Notes: generated by a model not told the origin, from the letters alone. Counted from the first letter of the stretch, positions 44,312-54,720 are shown. The stretch: DNA of 64,000 nt from Proteus cibi (GCF_003144405.1 NZ_PENW01000018.1:1-64000), one strand, 5' to 3'. A program made the numbers and translations.

Positions 44312-44602
44312 TTAAGCTAATTTTTCAATAAATTTGATATCTAACAATTCAATTTTATCTTTTAGATTTTCAACAAACGCTTTCATATGTTCTGTCTCAT
44401 TATGTTTATCAATAGCGTTCTGGTCTTTCCATATTTCAAAGAAAATAAATGTTCTTGGTTGAGTCGTATCCTTATGAAACTCATATTGGATACACCCTTC
44501 ATCTTTATGACTTGGTTTTACCATGGCTTTGCAAGCAGATACCACTTCATTTTCATGATTTTCTTTTGCCACTATCGTGGCTATTAATCTGATATTGTTC
44601 AT
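44312..44602 (-). CDS. ygiN: Quinol monooxygenase YgiN-like
   Basis: A 96-residue ABM-type (antibiotic biosynthesis monooxygenase) ferredoxin-like protein. RLIATIVAKENHENEVVSAC, DEGCIQYEFHKDTTQPRTFIFFEIWKD and HNETEHMKAFVENL are typical. In E. coli YgiN oxidises menadiol and works with MdaB in a quinone cycle; the nearby mdaB supports the name. The ATG at 44602 has AGGA at six bases. Confidence 0.85.
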   Translation of the reverse strand: MNNIRLIATIVAKENHENEVVSACKAMVKPSHKDEGCIQYEFHKDTTQPRTFIFFEIWKDQNAIDKHNETEHMKAFVENLKDKIELLDIKFIEKLA

Positions 44603-44897
44603 ATAAAATCCTGTATTCCAACATAAGTATAAATGACAAATAAATAACAACCTGAAATTACTCTAGCACAATTCTTTATGTCATTATTTACATTTAGACA
44701 AAAATAAGTTGCTGATACAGCTATTGTCATCGCGATTATGATGTCTTTAAAACTCTATTCAATAAAATAAACGCCACAGTCATTATTGCTATTAAAACAA
44801 TAGTCTATTGTTTTTTTCCTTATTTATTGCTTTTAGTCACTTTATTAAACTTGCGCCATACCCATTTTGAGCTCTGCTCTTTTTCTTAGGAAGAATA

Positions 44898-46058
44898 ATG
44901 AAAGCTTTTTTCCCTCTATTAGCTCTCGCAACAGGTGCTTTTGCTATCGGTGCAACAGAATTTACGCCTATGGGGTTGTTACCTAACATTGCCTCTGGAT
45001 TGGATATCTCAATAACAACAGCGGGTGGATTAATTACAGGTTATGCCGTGGGTGTTATGGTAGGCGCTCCTATTATGACATTAGGATTAGGTCGATTAAC
45101 CAAACGACATGCCTTAATTTTTCTATTATTGCTCTTTATTGCAGGTAATTTATTAGCTTCACAATCAAATAGCTATTGGGGATTAATGATTGCAAGGCTA
45201 ATAACTAGCCTTAATCATGGTGCTTTTTTTGGTATTGGATCTGTGGTAGCCGCAAGCCTTGTTGAAAAACATAAACAGGCAGCTGCCGTTGCCGCGATGT
45301 TTATGGGATTAACACTTTCAAACTTAATTGGTGTTCCTTTTATTACTTGGATTGGTCAAGTTTATGGCTGGCGTTTAGCCTTTATTCTTATCTCGGGATT
45401 AGGTATTGTGACATTGACAGGTTTATTAATGCTTCTTCCTCCGATCCCTAAAGGAAATAAGCCCAATATCAAATATGAGTTAAAAGTACTCACTCGTTTA
45501 CCTGTTGTGTTAGCACTACTAACTACTGTATTTGGCGCCTCTGCTCTTTTTGCTCTTTATACATACATTGCCCCTTTCCTGATTAAGATCGTTCATGTCA
45601 GCGAAAGTGATGTAGCAATGCTACTGGTTGTGATTGGATTAGGATTTACTGTAGGTAATTACTTAGGAGGTAAGTTATCAGCAAAAGGAATTGATAGAAC
45701 ATTGGTGATATTTTTTGTTTTACTGATCGTGTCTATGCTCATACTCCCGCTTGTTTCAAGTCACCTATACCTAACGGTGATCACCCTCTTTATTTGGAGT
45801 GCAGCAAGCTTTGCTCTTGTACCACCATTACAAATAAAAACAATGCAAATAGCTCATGATGCTCCAGGTTTAGTCTCATCAGTAAATATCGGTGCATTTA
45901 ATTTAGGTAATGCTATTGGCGCTGTTATTGGTGGAGTTGCTTTAAAATACGGTTATAACATTGTTCCTTTCAGCGCAGCCTTAGTTGGGATCATTGGTTT
46001 ATTACTGGTTTTTTCTCAATTTAAAGTGAAAAGAGAAGCACAAAAAAGCTTGGCTTAG
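44898..46058 (+). CDS. ydhP: MFS transporter YdhP
   Basis: A 386-residue inner-membrane transporter with twelve predicted spans, DHA1 type. It matches E. coli YdhP closely: GAFAIGATEFTPMGLLPNI, ARLITSLNHGAFFGIGSVVA, AAVAAMFMGLTLSNLIGVP and SSVNIGAFNLGNAIGA. It probably exports small molecules or drugs; substrate unproven. It is read away from ygiN with a 295-base gap and ends at a terminator. Confidence 0.9.
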   Translation: MKAFFPLLALATGAFAIGATEFTPMGLLPNIASGLDISITTAGGLITGYAVGVMVGAPIMTLGLGRLTKRHALIFLLLLFIAGNLLASQSNSYWGLMIARLITSLNHGAFFGIGSVVAASLVEKHKQAAAVAAMFMGLTLSNLIGVPFITWIGQVYGWRLAFILISGLGIVTLTGLLMLLPPIPKGNKPNIKYELKVLTRLPVVLALLTTVFGASALFALYTYIAPFLIKIVHVSESDVAMLLVVIGLGFTVGNYLGGKLSAKGIDRTLVIFFVLLIVSMLILPLVSSHLYLTVITLFIWSAASFALVPPLQIKTMQIAHDAPGLVSSVNIGAFNLGNAIGAVIGGVALKYGYNIVPFSAALVGIIGLLLVFSQFKVKREAQKSLA

Positions 46059-46082
46059 CCTTCTCCCCCTCTTTACACTCAC

Positions 46083-46122
46083 TAAAAAAAGGAACCTAGC
46101 TCACATTTTGGTTCTTTTTTTT
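46083..46122 (+). terminator. Terminator of ydhP
   Basis: AAAAAGGAACC pairs with GGTTCTTTTT around a 13-base loop, about 30 bases after the stop. Confidence 0.8.
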
Positions 46123-47809
46123 ATGTGTAACAACCTCGCCAATAAAATGTAAACAATTTTACTAATATCAGACAAACTATTTGTTTTTGCCAACTTATTT
46201 TAGCGGTTATGGATAGCGTCAAATGTTAAATCCTAAAACATCGCTAACATAATCGCTGATTTCCGTTATCAAAACAGAGCCATTTAATGATGAAAATAAT
46301 CTTTTCACTATTAATACACTCACAATAATCTCAGGGTAATCACACTTATTGTGAGATAACCTTATAGCGCTAAAACAGACAGCAGCACATTTACATGCTA
46401 AAGAAAATACTCCGCTAGAGATTATTACGTAGTTAAAAAAGAGAAATAATTATCTGCAAACTCACTTTTTAATCACTGTTTTACCTTGATTATTTGTATG
46501 ACAATTATCTCAGGTGAAATTAATATCTCATCTAAAAATGAGACTGTTGCTTTAAAAACATTTCATATCTTATCTTTGCTTTAAAATAATCAACTCAAAC
46601 ACTTTAAAAAAGTAAAAAATACCTTTAAATAACTATTTCTCCATTATTAAATGGCATTTATTTCGTACTTTTTCAGCGATAAAAAACAAGAAAAATAAAC
46701 TTTTTATTTTTATCAAGATGATCAAGATCACTTCAATCATGTCTTTAACTGAGAAACGTTAGGAAGAACTATTCTCATTTGCTATTTATCTCACTCATCA
46801 TAAAATCATTATCCCACTGATTTGTATTACAATTAAATCCTATTCAAAAGCCAGTAAACATGCCCCTCTAGACACAAAAAGAAGTCAATCACTGATGAGA
46901 AAATCATATTAGAATCTATTTAAACAGTTCATATAAAAATATGAAATTTGTATAACTAAAATTAAAAATAAACAAAAAGAAATTAATAAAAATAAATTGT
47001 TTTTATACGATATGAAAATAGTCATAAATTATGAATAAAAAAAGCCCCTAAATTCACATATAAAATTATAAAATAAAAAAAGCGAGAAACAAAAAAACAA
47101 CATAAAGAAAAAGATAAATATAGAAACAAAAAAAAAAGAAAAAACAAGAAAATAGAAAATTAAAAACAAATAATATTGATAACAAATCGAGATATTATAA
47201 AAATAAGATAAAAAACAACTTAAATAATTAAAATAAAAAAATTTAGAATAATAAAATATTGAAATGAAAAAACGTTCAGTCTATTTGTTAAAAAAATACC
47301 TTTAAAAATAATTCATTAATTTATTTTATGTTTATTATGTAATTAGAGAGTCATTTTTAGGCTAAAAAAGCGTGTTTTAGACATAAACTCATCTTTTTAT
47401 TACATAGCGAAAACCATCAATATCGTTCTTTTTTTCATCAAAAATCATTTTAACAACAACATTAGCAATTTAATTACATTGATGGACATCAAAAAATAAG
47501 ATAATTAACAAGCAAATAATGAGAAAAAAGGAATTTTTTTATATTTGTCACACAATTGATTTTATTCTATTACATCTCAATCAATATTCCCTACAATAGC
47601 CAACTAATCTAACCTGACAATTTCCTAAGTGATGATATCTTTCATTGTTTAGGTTAGTAACTATCTTTTTTTATTTATGATTTATCGTTTCAGCAAAGTA
47701 GCGCTTTAATAAAACCTAGTACCCTACACAATTATATAATGACCAACTTATAGGTTTGCCAACGCAGTTATAAACGATAAAAATTGCAAACTTAAGGATA
47801 AAAATAATC
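46123..47809. other. Long A-rich gap upstream of lldP
   Basis: About 1.7 kb without a gene that I can support on either strand. From about 46955 to 47275 the plus strand is dominated by A with almost no GC. No repeat family, tRNA or rRNA is visible. The lldP promoter must lie in the last few hundred bases; no site is clear. Confidence 0.6.
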
Positions 47810-49336
47810 ATGTCAGACTATCTATCATTCTTATTAGGCATTGTGCCTTTAGCGGTTTTGATTTTTATGATCTTAAAAATGAAATCAGCCGTTCACCATG
47901 CAGTGCTTGTTTCTTTAGTGATAACTGTTGCGCTGGCTATTTTCCATTGGAACAACACCATTCAATTTGCTTCAGTCTCTGTCCTTTATGGTGCAGTTAA
48001 AGGATTGTGGCCAATCATCATCGTTATTCTTGCTGCGATTTATAGTTATAACTTAATGCTAAAAACAGGTGGCATGGATGTACTTAAAGATGTACTGGCT
48101 GGCATAAGTGATGATAAGCGCGTGCAAGTTCTGCTTATCTCATGGTGTTTTGGTGGTTTTCTGGAAGCGGTTGCGGGTTATGGTACTGCGGTTGCCATTC
48201 CTATCGGCATTTTAATTGCACTTGGATTTGATCCTTTTAAAGCCGCCGTTGCCTCTTTAGTTGCCAATACGGTTCCAACTGCTTTTGGTGCGGTCGGTAT
48301 TCCCGTTTCAATTTTAGCGCAAAATACTGGGCTTGATGTATTAGTGCTGAGTAAAACAATTATTATTCAGTTGGGATTATTTAATATCGTATTGCCTTTT
48401 GTCATCGTTGCCATTGCGGGTGGCGGAATTAAAGCGATTAAAGGTGTCGGGTTTATTACCTTAATGTGTGGTATCAGCACCCTGATCCCTCAATATATCG
48501 TTGCGGCTAATTTAGGCGCTGAATTACCCGCATTTGCTGGTAGCTTGGTCAGCTTAATTGTGGTTATTTTCCTTGCTAAACGCATGAAAAATAGTGGTGA
48601 TAAACAAAAAAGTGTCAAAAAACACACGGGTAAAGAGTTATTAGTCGCGAGTTCTATTTATCTGTTTACCTTTATCTTTATTTTAGCCTGCTCTCCTTTA
48701 TTTCCTACGATCCAAAGTATGGCGGGGGCGATTTCCACAAAGATCCCCTTTGTATTAAGTGAAACACAAACAGAGTATCAAACCATTGCTTGGTTAAGTA
48801 CACCGGGTGTATTAATTATTCTCGCCAGCTTTGTGGGGGGAACCATTCAAGGTGCAAGTGTTTCAACGCTTATCTCTGTTCTGGTTAAAACGACTATCCA
48901 ATTGAAAAACTCCATTATTGCGATCACCGCAATCGTAGCAATGGCAACCGTGATGGATTTCAGTGGCATGATTGGCAGTATCGCTGAAACCTTAGTCGAT
49001 TTCACCGGTGCCGGATTTATTTTTATTGCGCCAGTAATCGGTGCATTAGGAACCTTCGTAACCGGTAGTGACACCAACTCTAACGTACTGTTTGGTAAGT
49101 TACAAACCAGTGCCGCCGCTAAACTTAATATTGACCCATTCATTCTCGCCGCTGCCAATACCTCTGGTGCAACGGGCGGTAAAATGATTTCACCACAAAG
49201 TATCGCCATTGCGGTTTCAGCGACAAAAATGGATGGTCAAAGCAGTGCCATTATGCGTGAAACCTTAAAATACTGTATCGCCTATATCGTTATTCTTGGG
49301 GCGAAGATCGGCATTATTTATCATCTAATGAACTAA
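47810..49336 (+). CDS. lldP: L-lactate permease
   Basis: A 508-residue LctP family permease with about 12-13 spans. WCFGGFLEAVAGYGTAVAIPIGIL, NTVPTAFGAVGIPVSIL and FVTGSDTNSNVLFGKLQ are the family signatures. It imports lactate (and glycolate) with protons. It heads an operon with the three lactate-oxidation genes, so this bacterium can take up and oxidise L-lactate via LutABC. No LldR or LutR regulator is next to it. Confidence 0.95.
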   Translation: MSDYLSFLLGIVPLAVLIFMILKMKSAVHHAVLVSLVITVALAIFHWNNTIQFASVSVLYGAVKGLWPIIIVILAAIYSYNLMLKTGGMDVLKDVLAGISDDKRVQVLLISWCFGGFLEAVAGYGTAVAIPIGILIALGFDPFKAAVASLVANTVPTAFGAVGIPVSILAQNTGLDVLVLSKTIIIQLGLFNIVLPFVIVAIAGGGIKAIKGVGFITLMCGISTLIPQYIVAANLGAELPAFAGSLVSLIVVIFLAKRMKNSGDKQKSVKKHTGKELLVASSIYLFTFIFILACSPLFPTIQSMAGAISTKIPFVLSETQTEYQTIAWLSTPGVLIILASFVGGTIQGASVSTLISVLVKTTIQLKNSIIAITAIVAMATVMDFSGMIGSIAETLVDFTGAGFIFIAPVIGALGTFVTGSDTNSNVLFGKLQTSAAAKLNIDPFILAAANTSGATGGKMISPQSIAIAVSATKMDGQSSAIMRETLKYCIAYIVILGAKIGIIYHLMN

Positions 49337-49455
49337 TTAATAAGGAAAAGGGAGCGTGTTCACTCCACTCTCTTTTCCTCTTATAACGAAGCAATAAAAG
49401 AATTTTATCTTTAGTAAAAATGACAACATCTGAGCGATGTTTTGGAGTTCGATTA

Positions 49456-50175
49456 ATGAAAGTTAATTTTTATGCGACCTGTCTTGGTGATGTGCTGAAA
49501 GCAGATTCAGCCCGAGACACCGTCTTGTTACTTGAAAAATTAGGCTGCGAAGTCTTATTTCAAGAACGCCAAGGTTGCTGTGGTCAGCCAGCGCTTAATA
49601 GCGGTTATGTCAATAACGCAAAACCTGCCATGAAATCGTTAATTGAAACATTGGAAGTGAACGACTATCCCATTATTTCACCCGCAGGCTCCTGTACTTA
49701 TGCCATTAAAGGTTATCCAACTTATCTTGCTGATGAACCACAATGGGCATTGCGGGCACAAAGTGTTGCCGATCGCCTGATTGATTTAACCAGCTTTATT
49801 GTTAACACCCTTGGAGTTGTTGATGTTGGCGCTCGCCTGCCAGGTAAAGCGGTTTATCATCCCTCTTGCAGTTTAACCCGAAAATTAGGTGTCGTTAGTG
49901 AGCCTTTAACGCTGTTAAAACATGTTGAAGGCCTTGAAATGTTGCCTTTTGCAAACTCAGAAACCTGCTGTGGCTTTGGCGGAACTTTCTCCGTGAAGAT
50001 GTCTGAAATTTCAGGCGAGATGGTGACTGAAAAAGTGAAACATATTATGGATGTAAGTCCTGATTATGTCATTGGTGCCGATACAAGCTGCTTAATCAAC
50101 ATTCAAGGTCGTTTAAGTCGTGAAAAACGTTCTGTAAAAGTGTTGCATATCGCACAAGTTTTAATGAGCCAATAA
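49456..50175 (+). CDS. lutA: L-lactate oxidation iron-sulfur protein LutA/YkgE
   Basis: A 239-residue protein with two CCG domains (QGCCGQPALN and ETCCGFGGTF), equal in length to E. coli YkgE. With LutB and LutC it forms the complex that oxidises L-lactate to pyruvate, passing electrons to the membrane. The ATG at 49456 has GGAG; upstream in-frame codons lack a ribosome site. Twelve bases separate it from lutB. Confidence 0.93.
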   Translation: MKVNFYATCLGDVLKADSARDTVLLLEKLGCEVLFQERQGCCGQPALNSGYVNNAKPAMKSLIETLEVNDYPIISPAGSCTYAIKGYPTYLADEPQWALRAQSVADRLIDLTSFIVNTLGVVDVGARLPGKAVYHPSCSLTRKLGVVSEPLTLLKHVEGLEMLPFANSETCCGFGGTFSVKMSEISGEMVTEKVKHIMDVSPDYVIGADTSCLINIQGRLSREKRSVKVLHIAQVLMSQ

Positions 50176-50187
50176 GGGAGCCTGCTT

Positions 50188-51609
50188 ATGTCTATCAAAA
50201 CCAGTGATATAGATTTCAGACCTCGTCTAGAACATGAAATGAAAGACACGATCATGCGTAATGCGGTTGTTATGGCGCAAGAACGTATTGGGGCTAACCG
50301 TCAAATCATGGTGAAGGAGCTGGGTAATTGGGAAGAATGGCGTGATCGCGCTGAACAAATCCGTAACCATGTTCTTGAAAACTTAGATGCTTATCTCTAT
50401 CAATTATCTGAAAAAGTGACTGAAAACGGAGGCCATGTTTATTTTGCTAAAACAGCAGAAGATGCCTCTCGTTATATTTGTGAAGTCGCCAAAAAGAAAA
50501 ACGCGAAGAAGATTGTAAAATCTAAATCAATGGTCACCGAAGAAATTGGGATGAATAAAGCCTTACAAAATGAAGGCATTGAGATCATCGAAACTGACCT
50601 TGGAGAATATATTCTTCAATTAGATAATGATCCACCGTCTCATATCGTGGTTCCGGCGATCCACAAAGATCGTTATCAAATTCGCAAAGTCTTAAATGAA
50701 AAGCTCAATTATGAAGGCAGCGAAACGCCAGAAGACATGACCCTTTTCATTAGGCAACGTATAAGACAAGATTTCCTTTCTGCTGATATTGGTGTCACCG
50801 GCTGTAACTTTGCCGTGGCGGAAACCGGGACTGTTTGTTTAGTCACCAATGAAGGTAATGCAAGGATGACCACAACATTACCTAAAACCCATATAGCGGT
50901 TATGGGTATGGAACGAGTGGCTCCTACCTTTGAAGAAGTTGATCCGTTGATAACCATGTTATGTCGTAGTGCCGTTGGCTCACGCTTAACAAGTTATAAC
51001 ACTTGGGTGACTGGCCCACGAGAAGCAGGCAATGTAGATGGTCCTGAAGAGTTCCATTTAGTGATTGTGGACAATGGTCGTTCTGAAATTTTAGGCTCAC
51101 AATTTAAAGATATTTTACGTTGTATTCGTTGTGGTGCTTGCCTAAATACATGTCCTGCTTATCGTAATATTGGCGGACATGCTTATGGTTCAATTTATCC
51201 AGGTCCAATTGGTGCAGTCATTTCTCCACTATTAGGGGGTTATAAAGATTTCCACGATCTCCCTTATGCATGTTCACTATGTAACGCTTGTAATGTGGTT
51301 TGCCCAGTCAAAATTCCTTTAGCACAACTCATTTTAAAACATCGCCGTGTGATGGCCGAAACCGGTCTTACACCCAAAGCTGAACGTCGAGTCACCGGTA
51401 TGTTTAATTACCTCAACGCACACCCTTCTCTTTGGAAAGTCGGTATGAACGTCGGTGCGAAAATGGCGGGATTAATGATCAAGAATGGTTCTACACCAAT
51501 CAAAATCAGTGTTCTTAACGATTGGATGGAATCACGTGATCTCCCTAAACCGGATGGTTATAGCTTCCGTAGTTGGTTTAAACGCCATAAAGCAGAAGGA
51601 AAAAAATAA
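50188..51609 (+). CDS. lutB: L-lactate oxidation iron-sulfur protein LutB/YkgF
   Basis: A 473-residue protein (E. coli YkgF 475). The N-terminal part is the LUD domain (KSKSMVTEEIGMNKAL, TGTVCLVTNEGNARM), and two 4Fe-4S motifs follow (CIRCGACLNTCP and CSLCNACNVVCP). It is the central electron-transfer subunit of the LutABC lactate dehydrogenase. It starts after AAGGGAG and ends one base before lutC. Confidence 0.94.
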   Translation: MSIKTSDIDFRPRLEHEMKDTIMRNAVVMAQERIGANRQIMVKELGNWEEWRDRAEQIRNHVLENLDAYLYQLSEKVTENGGHVYFAKTAEDASRYICEVAKKKNAKKIVKSKSMVTEEIGMNKALQNEGIEIIETDLGEYILQLDNDPPSHIVVPAIHKDRYQIRKVLNEKLNYEGSETPEDMTLFIRQRIRQDFLSADIGVTGCNFAVAETGTVCLVTNEGNARMTTTLPKTHIAVMGMERVAPTFEEVDPLITMLCRSAVGSRLTSYNTWVTGPREAGNVDGPEEFHLVIVDNGRSEILGSQFKDILRCIRCGACLNTCPAYRNIGGHAYGSIYPGPIGAVISPLLGGYKDFHDLPYACSLCNACNVVCPVKIPLAQLILKHRRVMAETGLTPKAERRVTGMFNYLNAHPSLWKVGMNVGAKMAGLMIKNGSTPIKISVLNDWMESRDLPKPDGYSFRSWFKRHKAEGKK

Positions 51610-51610
51610 T

Positions 51611-52315
51611 ATGTTAAACGAACAAAACCGTAATGAATTTCTGCAAACTATTGCTGAAAAATTAGGGCGTCCTATTGCGCATAAGCCACAGCCACAACCT
51701 ACACCAGTGAATAATTTAGCGAAAACACGCTTAACGCATTTAACGCAAGATGAGCTGTGTAAAGAGTTTACTGACTTTGCACAGACCCAAATGGTGAAAT
51801 GTGTTGTTAGCAAACCTGATGAAGTTATTAATAGCCTAATTGAGCTCTGTGAAAGTTATGATTGCCAAGGCTCGGTGGTAATAAGTGGTGATGAGCGTTT
51901 AGATGCACTTGGCATCACAAAAGCGGTTAGCGAAAAATACGAAACTTATATTTGGGACCCTGCACTTGGACGTGAAAATATTGTTCATGCTGAACGCTCC
52001 CAAATTGGGATTGTTTTTGCTGAAGCGGGCTTAACAGAATCGGGTGGTATTGTTTTATTTTCGTCGCCAGAGAAAGGGCGTGCCGTGAGTTTATTACCTG
52101 AAACCTCTATTGTTATCCTACGTAAAAGCGATATTTTGCCTCGTGTGGCTCAAATTGCAGAGCGTTTACATAAGATGGCTCAAGAGGGGGTGAGAATGCC
52201 GTCTTGTATCAATTTAATTGGTGGAGCAAGTTCTACTGCTGACATTGAATTGATTAAAGTATGGGGGGTTCACGGCCCTGTCCATGCAGCTTATCTTATT
52301 ATTGAAGATTGCTAA
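51611..52315 (+). CDS. lutC: L-lactate oxidation protein LutC/YkgG
   Basis: A 234-residue LUD-domain protein (E. coli YkgG 231). LVEYVVKP-type strands, the AEAGLTESGGIVLFSS motif and VSLLPETSIVIL mark the family. It is the third subunit of the lactate oxidation complex. The ATG at 51611 lies after the lutB stop; AAGGAAAAAA serves as ribosome site. The operon closes with a terminator. Confidence 0.92.
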   Translation: MLNEQNRNEFLQTIAEKLGRPIAHKPQPQPTPVNNLAKTRLTHLTQDELCKEFTDFAQTQMVKCVVSKPDEVINSLIELCESYDCQGSVVISGDERLDALGITKAVSEKYETYIWDPALGRENIVHAERSQIGIVFAEAGLTESGGIVLFSSPEKGRAVSLLPETSIVILRKSDILPRVAQIAERLHKMAQEGVRMPSCINLIGGASSTADIELIKVWGVHGPVHAAYLIIEDC

Positions 52316-52386
52316 TTTAAGATAAAATAACGTTAAAACGATAACAAAATAACTAACAGTCAGAGTCAATTATCGACTCCTAAATA

Positions 52387-52420
52387 AAACCCAAAAGATA
52401 AGTTAATGGCTTTTGGGTTT
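52387..52420. terminator. Terminator of the lactate operon
   Basis: AAACCCAAAAG pairs with CTTTTGGGTTT around AT-rich loop; it also suits the convergent DUF1311 gene. Confidence 0.8.
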
Positions 52421-52438
52421 ATCTCTATTATTTACCCA

Positions 52439-52843
52439 TTAATTATTCAATAAAACTTTAGCTCTCCATTGATTTAATTTTATTTCACATGCGAGTAAAA
52501 CATCTCCAGCCCCCGATCCCCCCATTAATAATGAGGATTGTCGTTGACATTCAGCGCTTCTAAATTGAATAAAATGCTGTTGAGAACTCGCTAATGCATC
52601 AATAGCACCTTTCGCTGCAACAGAATCAGTATCTTCAAGATCGCTTTTACTTTTGTCATAAATGACATTCATTTGCTGTTCTGTCAGTTTTAACTCATCC
52701 AATAAACAAGCTTGCACTGCTGTTCTCGGCTCGTTTGCAGTCACTTCATAACATTTAGCTAAAGGATCGTATTTATCTTGTGCCGAAGAAAAAAAGCTAA
52801 CTGTAAGTAAGCAACAAGAGAGCAGAAATGAACTTATCTTCAC
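52439..52843 (-). CDS. Secreted DUF1311 / LprI-like protein
   Basis: A 134-residue exported protein with a signal peptide (MKISSFLLSCCLLTVSFFSSA) and a DUF1311 domain: TAVQACLLDELKLTEQQMN and QQHFIQFRSAECQRQSSLL, with Cys residues that probably form disulfides. Some relatives inhibit lysozyme (LprI), which would help against host defences; not shown here. Convergent with lutC. Confidence 0.82.
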   Translation of the reverse strand: MKISSFLLSCCLLTVSFFSSAQDKYDPLAKCYEVTANEPRTAVQACLLDELKLTEQQMNVIYDKSKSDLEDTDSVAAKGAIDALASSQQHFIQFRSAECQRQSSLLMGGSGAGDVLLACEIKLNQWRAKVLLNN

Positions 52844-53296
52844 GCGAACTCCTTATAGAAATTTATAATAAGATTTATGTTCAACATAATGTATAAAATA
52901 ACTAATATCACATCTATTAGTGCGAATAGCATCATTTTAGGATATATCGCATCTTACTCGATAAATTTAAATGCTAATCGAGTAATAATAAGAAAACATT
53001 ATTAATATCTTTTTTATTTAAACACATCTTTCTTATTCTTTATCAAATAAAGACGATTTATCACAATATCAATAGATTAATACTCAACCAATAATTTTAA
53101 AAATTGTCGTTTACAACTTTAACTTCACTTTTAATTGATAAAATAACAAAATTTCTTATCCTAAAAAAAGTCTGCTATTTCAATTTTTACTGTTTTTTTT
53201 CTTTGCGTAGTAATAGAAAATCCTCTTTTTTTGCAGTAATCTCGTACCATTCTTATTGGCAAATTTTATCTAAAAACGACCCGTGGTATCACCTAT
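52844..53296. other. AT-rich gap
   Basis: No gene with a plausible ribosome site or family; a reading frame at 53104 overlaps the true DUF486 gene in another frame and is rejected. Confidence 0.6.
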
Positions 53297-53641
53297 ATGC
53301 TCTACAAATTTACCCCCATTATTCTTCTCATCATTTCCAATGTTTTTATGACATTTGCTTGGTATGGACATCTAAAATATGGCAATAAACCTCTTATTAT
53401 TGTCATTATTTTAAGCTGGCTGATTGCATTTGTTGAATACTGTTTTGCTGTACCTGCAAATCGTATTGGTCATAATTACTACAGTGCAGCAGAATTAAAA
53501 ACCATACAAGAAGTGATCACTTTAACTATTTTCGCTATTTTTTCTGTCACTTACTTGGGAGAAAATTTTACATTAAATCATTTTATTGGTTTTCTTTTAA
53601 TTGGTGCCGGTGCTTTATTTATTTTTAAAGGTCCTTTTTAG
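53297..53641 (+). CDS. DUF486 small membrane protein
   Basis: A 114-residue protein with four membrane segments, of the DUF486/DMT superfamily: LIISNVFMTFAWYGHLKYG, FVEYCFAVPANRIGHNYY, LKTIQEVITLTIFAIFSV and LLIGAGALFIFKG. It resembles small multidrug resistance transporters in layout; function is not known. It stands alone. Confidence 0.87.
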   Translation: MLYKFTPIILLIISNVFMTFAWYGHLKYGNKPLIIVIILSWLIAFVEYCFAVPANRIGHNYYSAAELKTIQEVITLTIFAIFSVTYLGENFTLNHFIGFLLIGAGALFIFKGPF

Positions 53642-53708
53642 AAAAAGTGATTAATCGATATCTTTCGCTCATTTTTTCGGCATATCATCTACACTTGTTT
53701 TATTAATT

Positions 53709-53738
53709 GCCTTATCAAAATTGATAAGGTTTTTTTAT
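53709..53738 (+). terminator. Terminator after the DUF486 gene
   Basis: CCTTATCAAAATTGATAAGG is a perfect 8-base stem followed by seven T, about 70 bases past the stop. Confidence 0.82.
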
Positions 53739-54047
53739 TCAAAACCTACCTTATTGATTACTTTTAATACTATTTGTAGTGTGGTTTTTACGGAGGGTTA
53801 AATAACACCATCACTTACCATTAAGTTATATAGTCTATTAAGCTATTTTTTCTGAAACAATAGTCTGTTTTGTAATAAAAATATTCCATATACAGAAACA
53901 TTTCTCTTGAAAAGTTTTTTTCATTCAGCGCATAATGATTACTCTAAGAGAAGCATCGTTTCTCTGTCTTTTTTTGCCTCTCTTAAACTATCGCACCCTT
54001 TAAATGTGCGTTTTATCACTTTAACGTCAGATAAAATGGTATCTGGT

Positions 54048-54431
54048 ATGAGCAAACATTCTAACGATTTTATTTATATGCAGGATAATCCCTGTATGCA
54101 TTGTGGTGCTTGTTGCGCCTATTTTAGAGTTTCGTTCTATTGGGCTGAAATGGTCAGTGGTGGAGGTGTGGTTCCCGATGAATTAACAGAACCCTTAACA
54201 CCTTTTCTCTCTTGCATGAAAGGAACGAATTCTAAAAAACCACGCTGTGACAAACTGGTTGGGGAAGTTGGAGAGTGTGTAAGCTGTTCCATCTATGAAC
54301 AACGCCCTTCTCCTTGTCGTGAGTTTCAACAATCTTGGGTAAATGGCATCCCGAATGAAGCTTGTGATCGTGCGAGAGCAGCTTATGGTTTACCTCCATT
54401 AACTCAGGTCATCTTGCCTCACAGCGCGTAA
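54048..54431 (+). CDS. ykgJ: Cysteine-cluster protein YkgJ
   Basis: A 127-residue zinc/iron-chelating cysteine cluster protein, very like E. coli Ykg[52 protein letters not shown] and AYGLPPL. Nine cysteines probably bind metal. The true start could be 54048 (chosen) or 54078, where the E. coli protein begins; neither has a strong ribosome site. Longer readings upstream are AT-rich filler. Confidence 0.88.
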   Translation: MSKHSNDFIYMQDNPCMHCGACCAYFRVSFYWAEMVSGGGVVPDELTEPLTPFLSCMKGTNSKKPRCDKLVGEVGECVSCSIYEQRPSPCREFQQSWVNGIPNEACDRARAAYGLPPLTQVILPHSA

Positions 54432-54630
54432 AACATCAGAGGGGTTAAGCCCCTCCTGATCCTTGAGCACCCTCCAATCTTAAAAATAAAATAACAGCAC
54501 AAAAAATCATTATTAAATAATACGTTAGTTTGACTTTATTTTTAAATGACCTAGTATATAAGGTAATGAATTAATAACGCGTATTTAGTGAGGTTTTTTA
54601 TTTAAAATAGCAAAAATTTTGGAGGGCATT

Positions 54631-54720
54631 ATGATCAGTAGCTCTTTTTTTATCCTTTTCCTTTCTTTTATCTGTTCTACTGCTGTCGTTAGTATGTTAC
54701 TCGGTGGCTTAGAGGAATAA
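54631..54720 (+). CDS. 29-residue membrane peptide
   Basis: A tiny gene for MISSSFFILFLSFICSTAVV then SMLLGGLEE. One hydrophobic span, a perfect GGAGG ribosome site eight bases before the ATG, and its own terminator just downstream (54757-54804). The promoter should lie in 54500-54600. Enterobacteria express many such small membrane proteins; I do not recognise this one. The combination of signals makes a real gene likely. Confidence 0.65.
   Translation: MISSSFFILFLSFICSTAVVSMLLGGLEE

Noticed and set aside
46955-47275. A-rich stretch considered as a replication origin
   Set aside because: No DnaA boxes, no GATC clusters and no initiator gene nearby.
53104-53388. Plus-strand 94-residue reading
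   Set aside because: It overlaps the DUF486 gene in another frame and has no ribosome site or family features.
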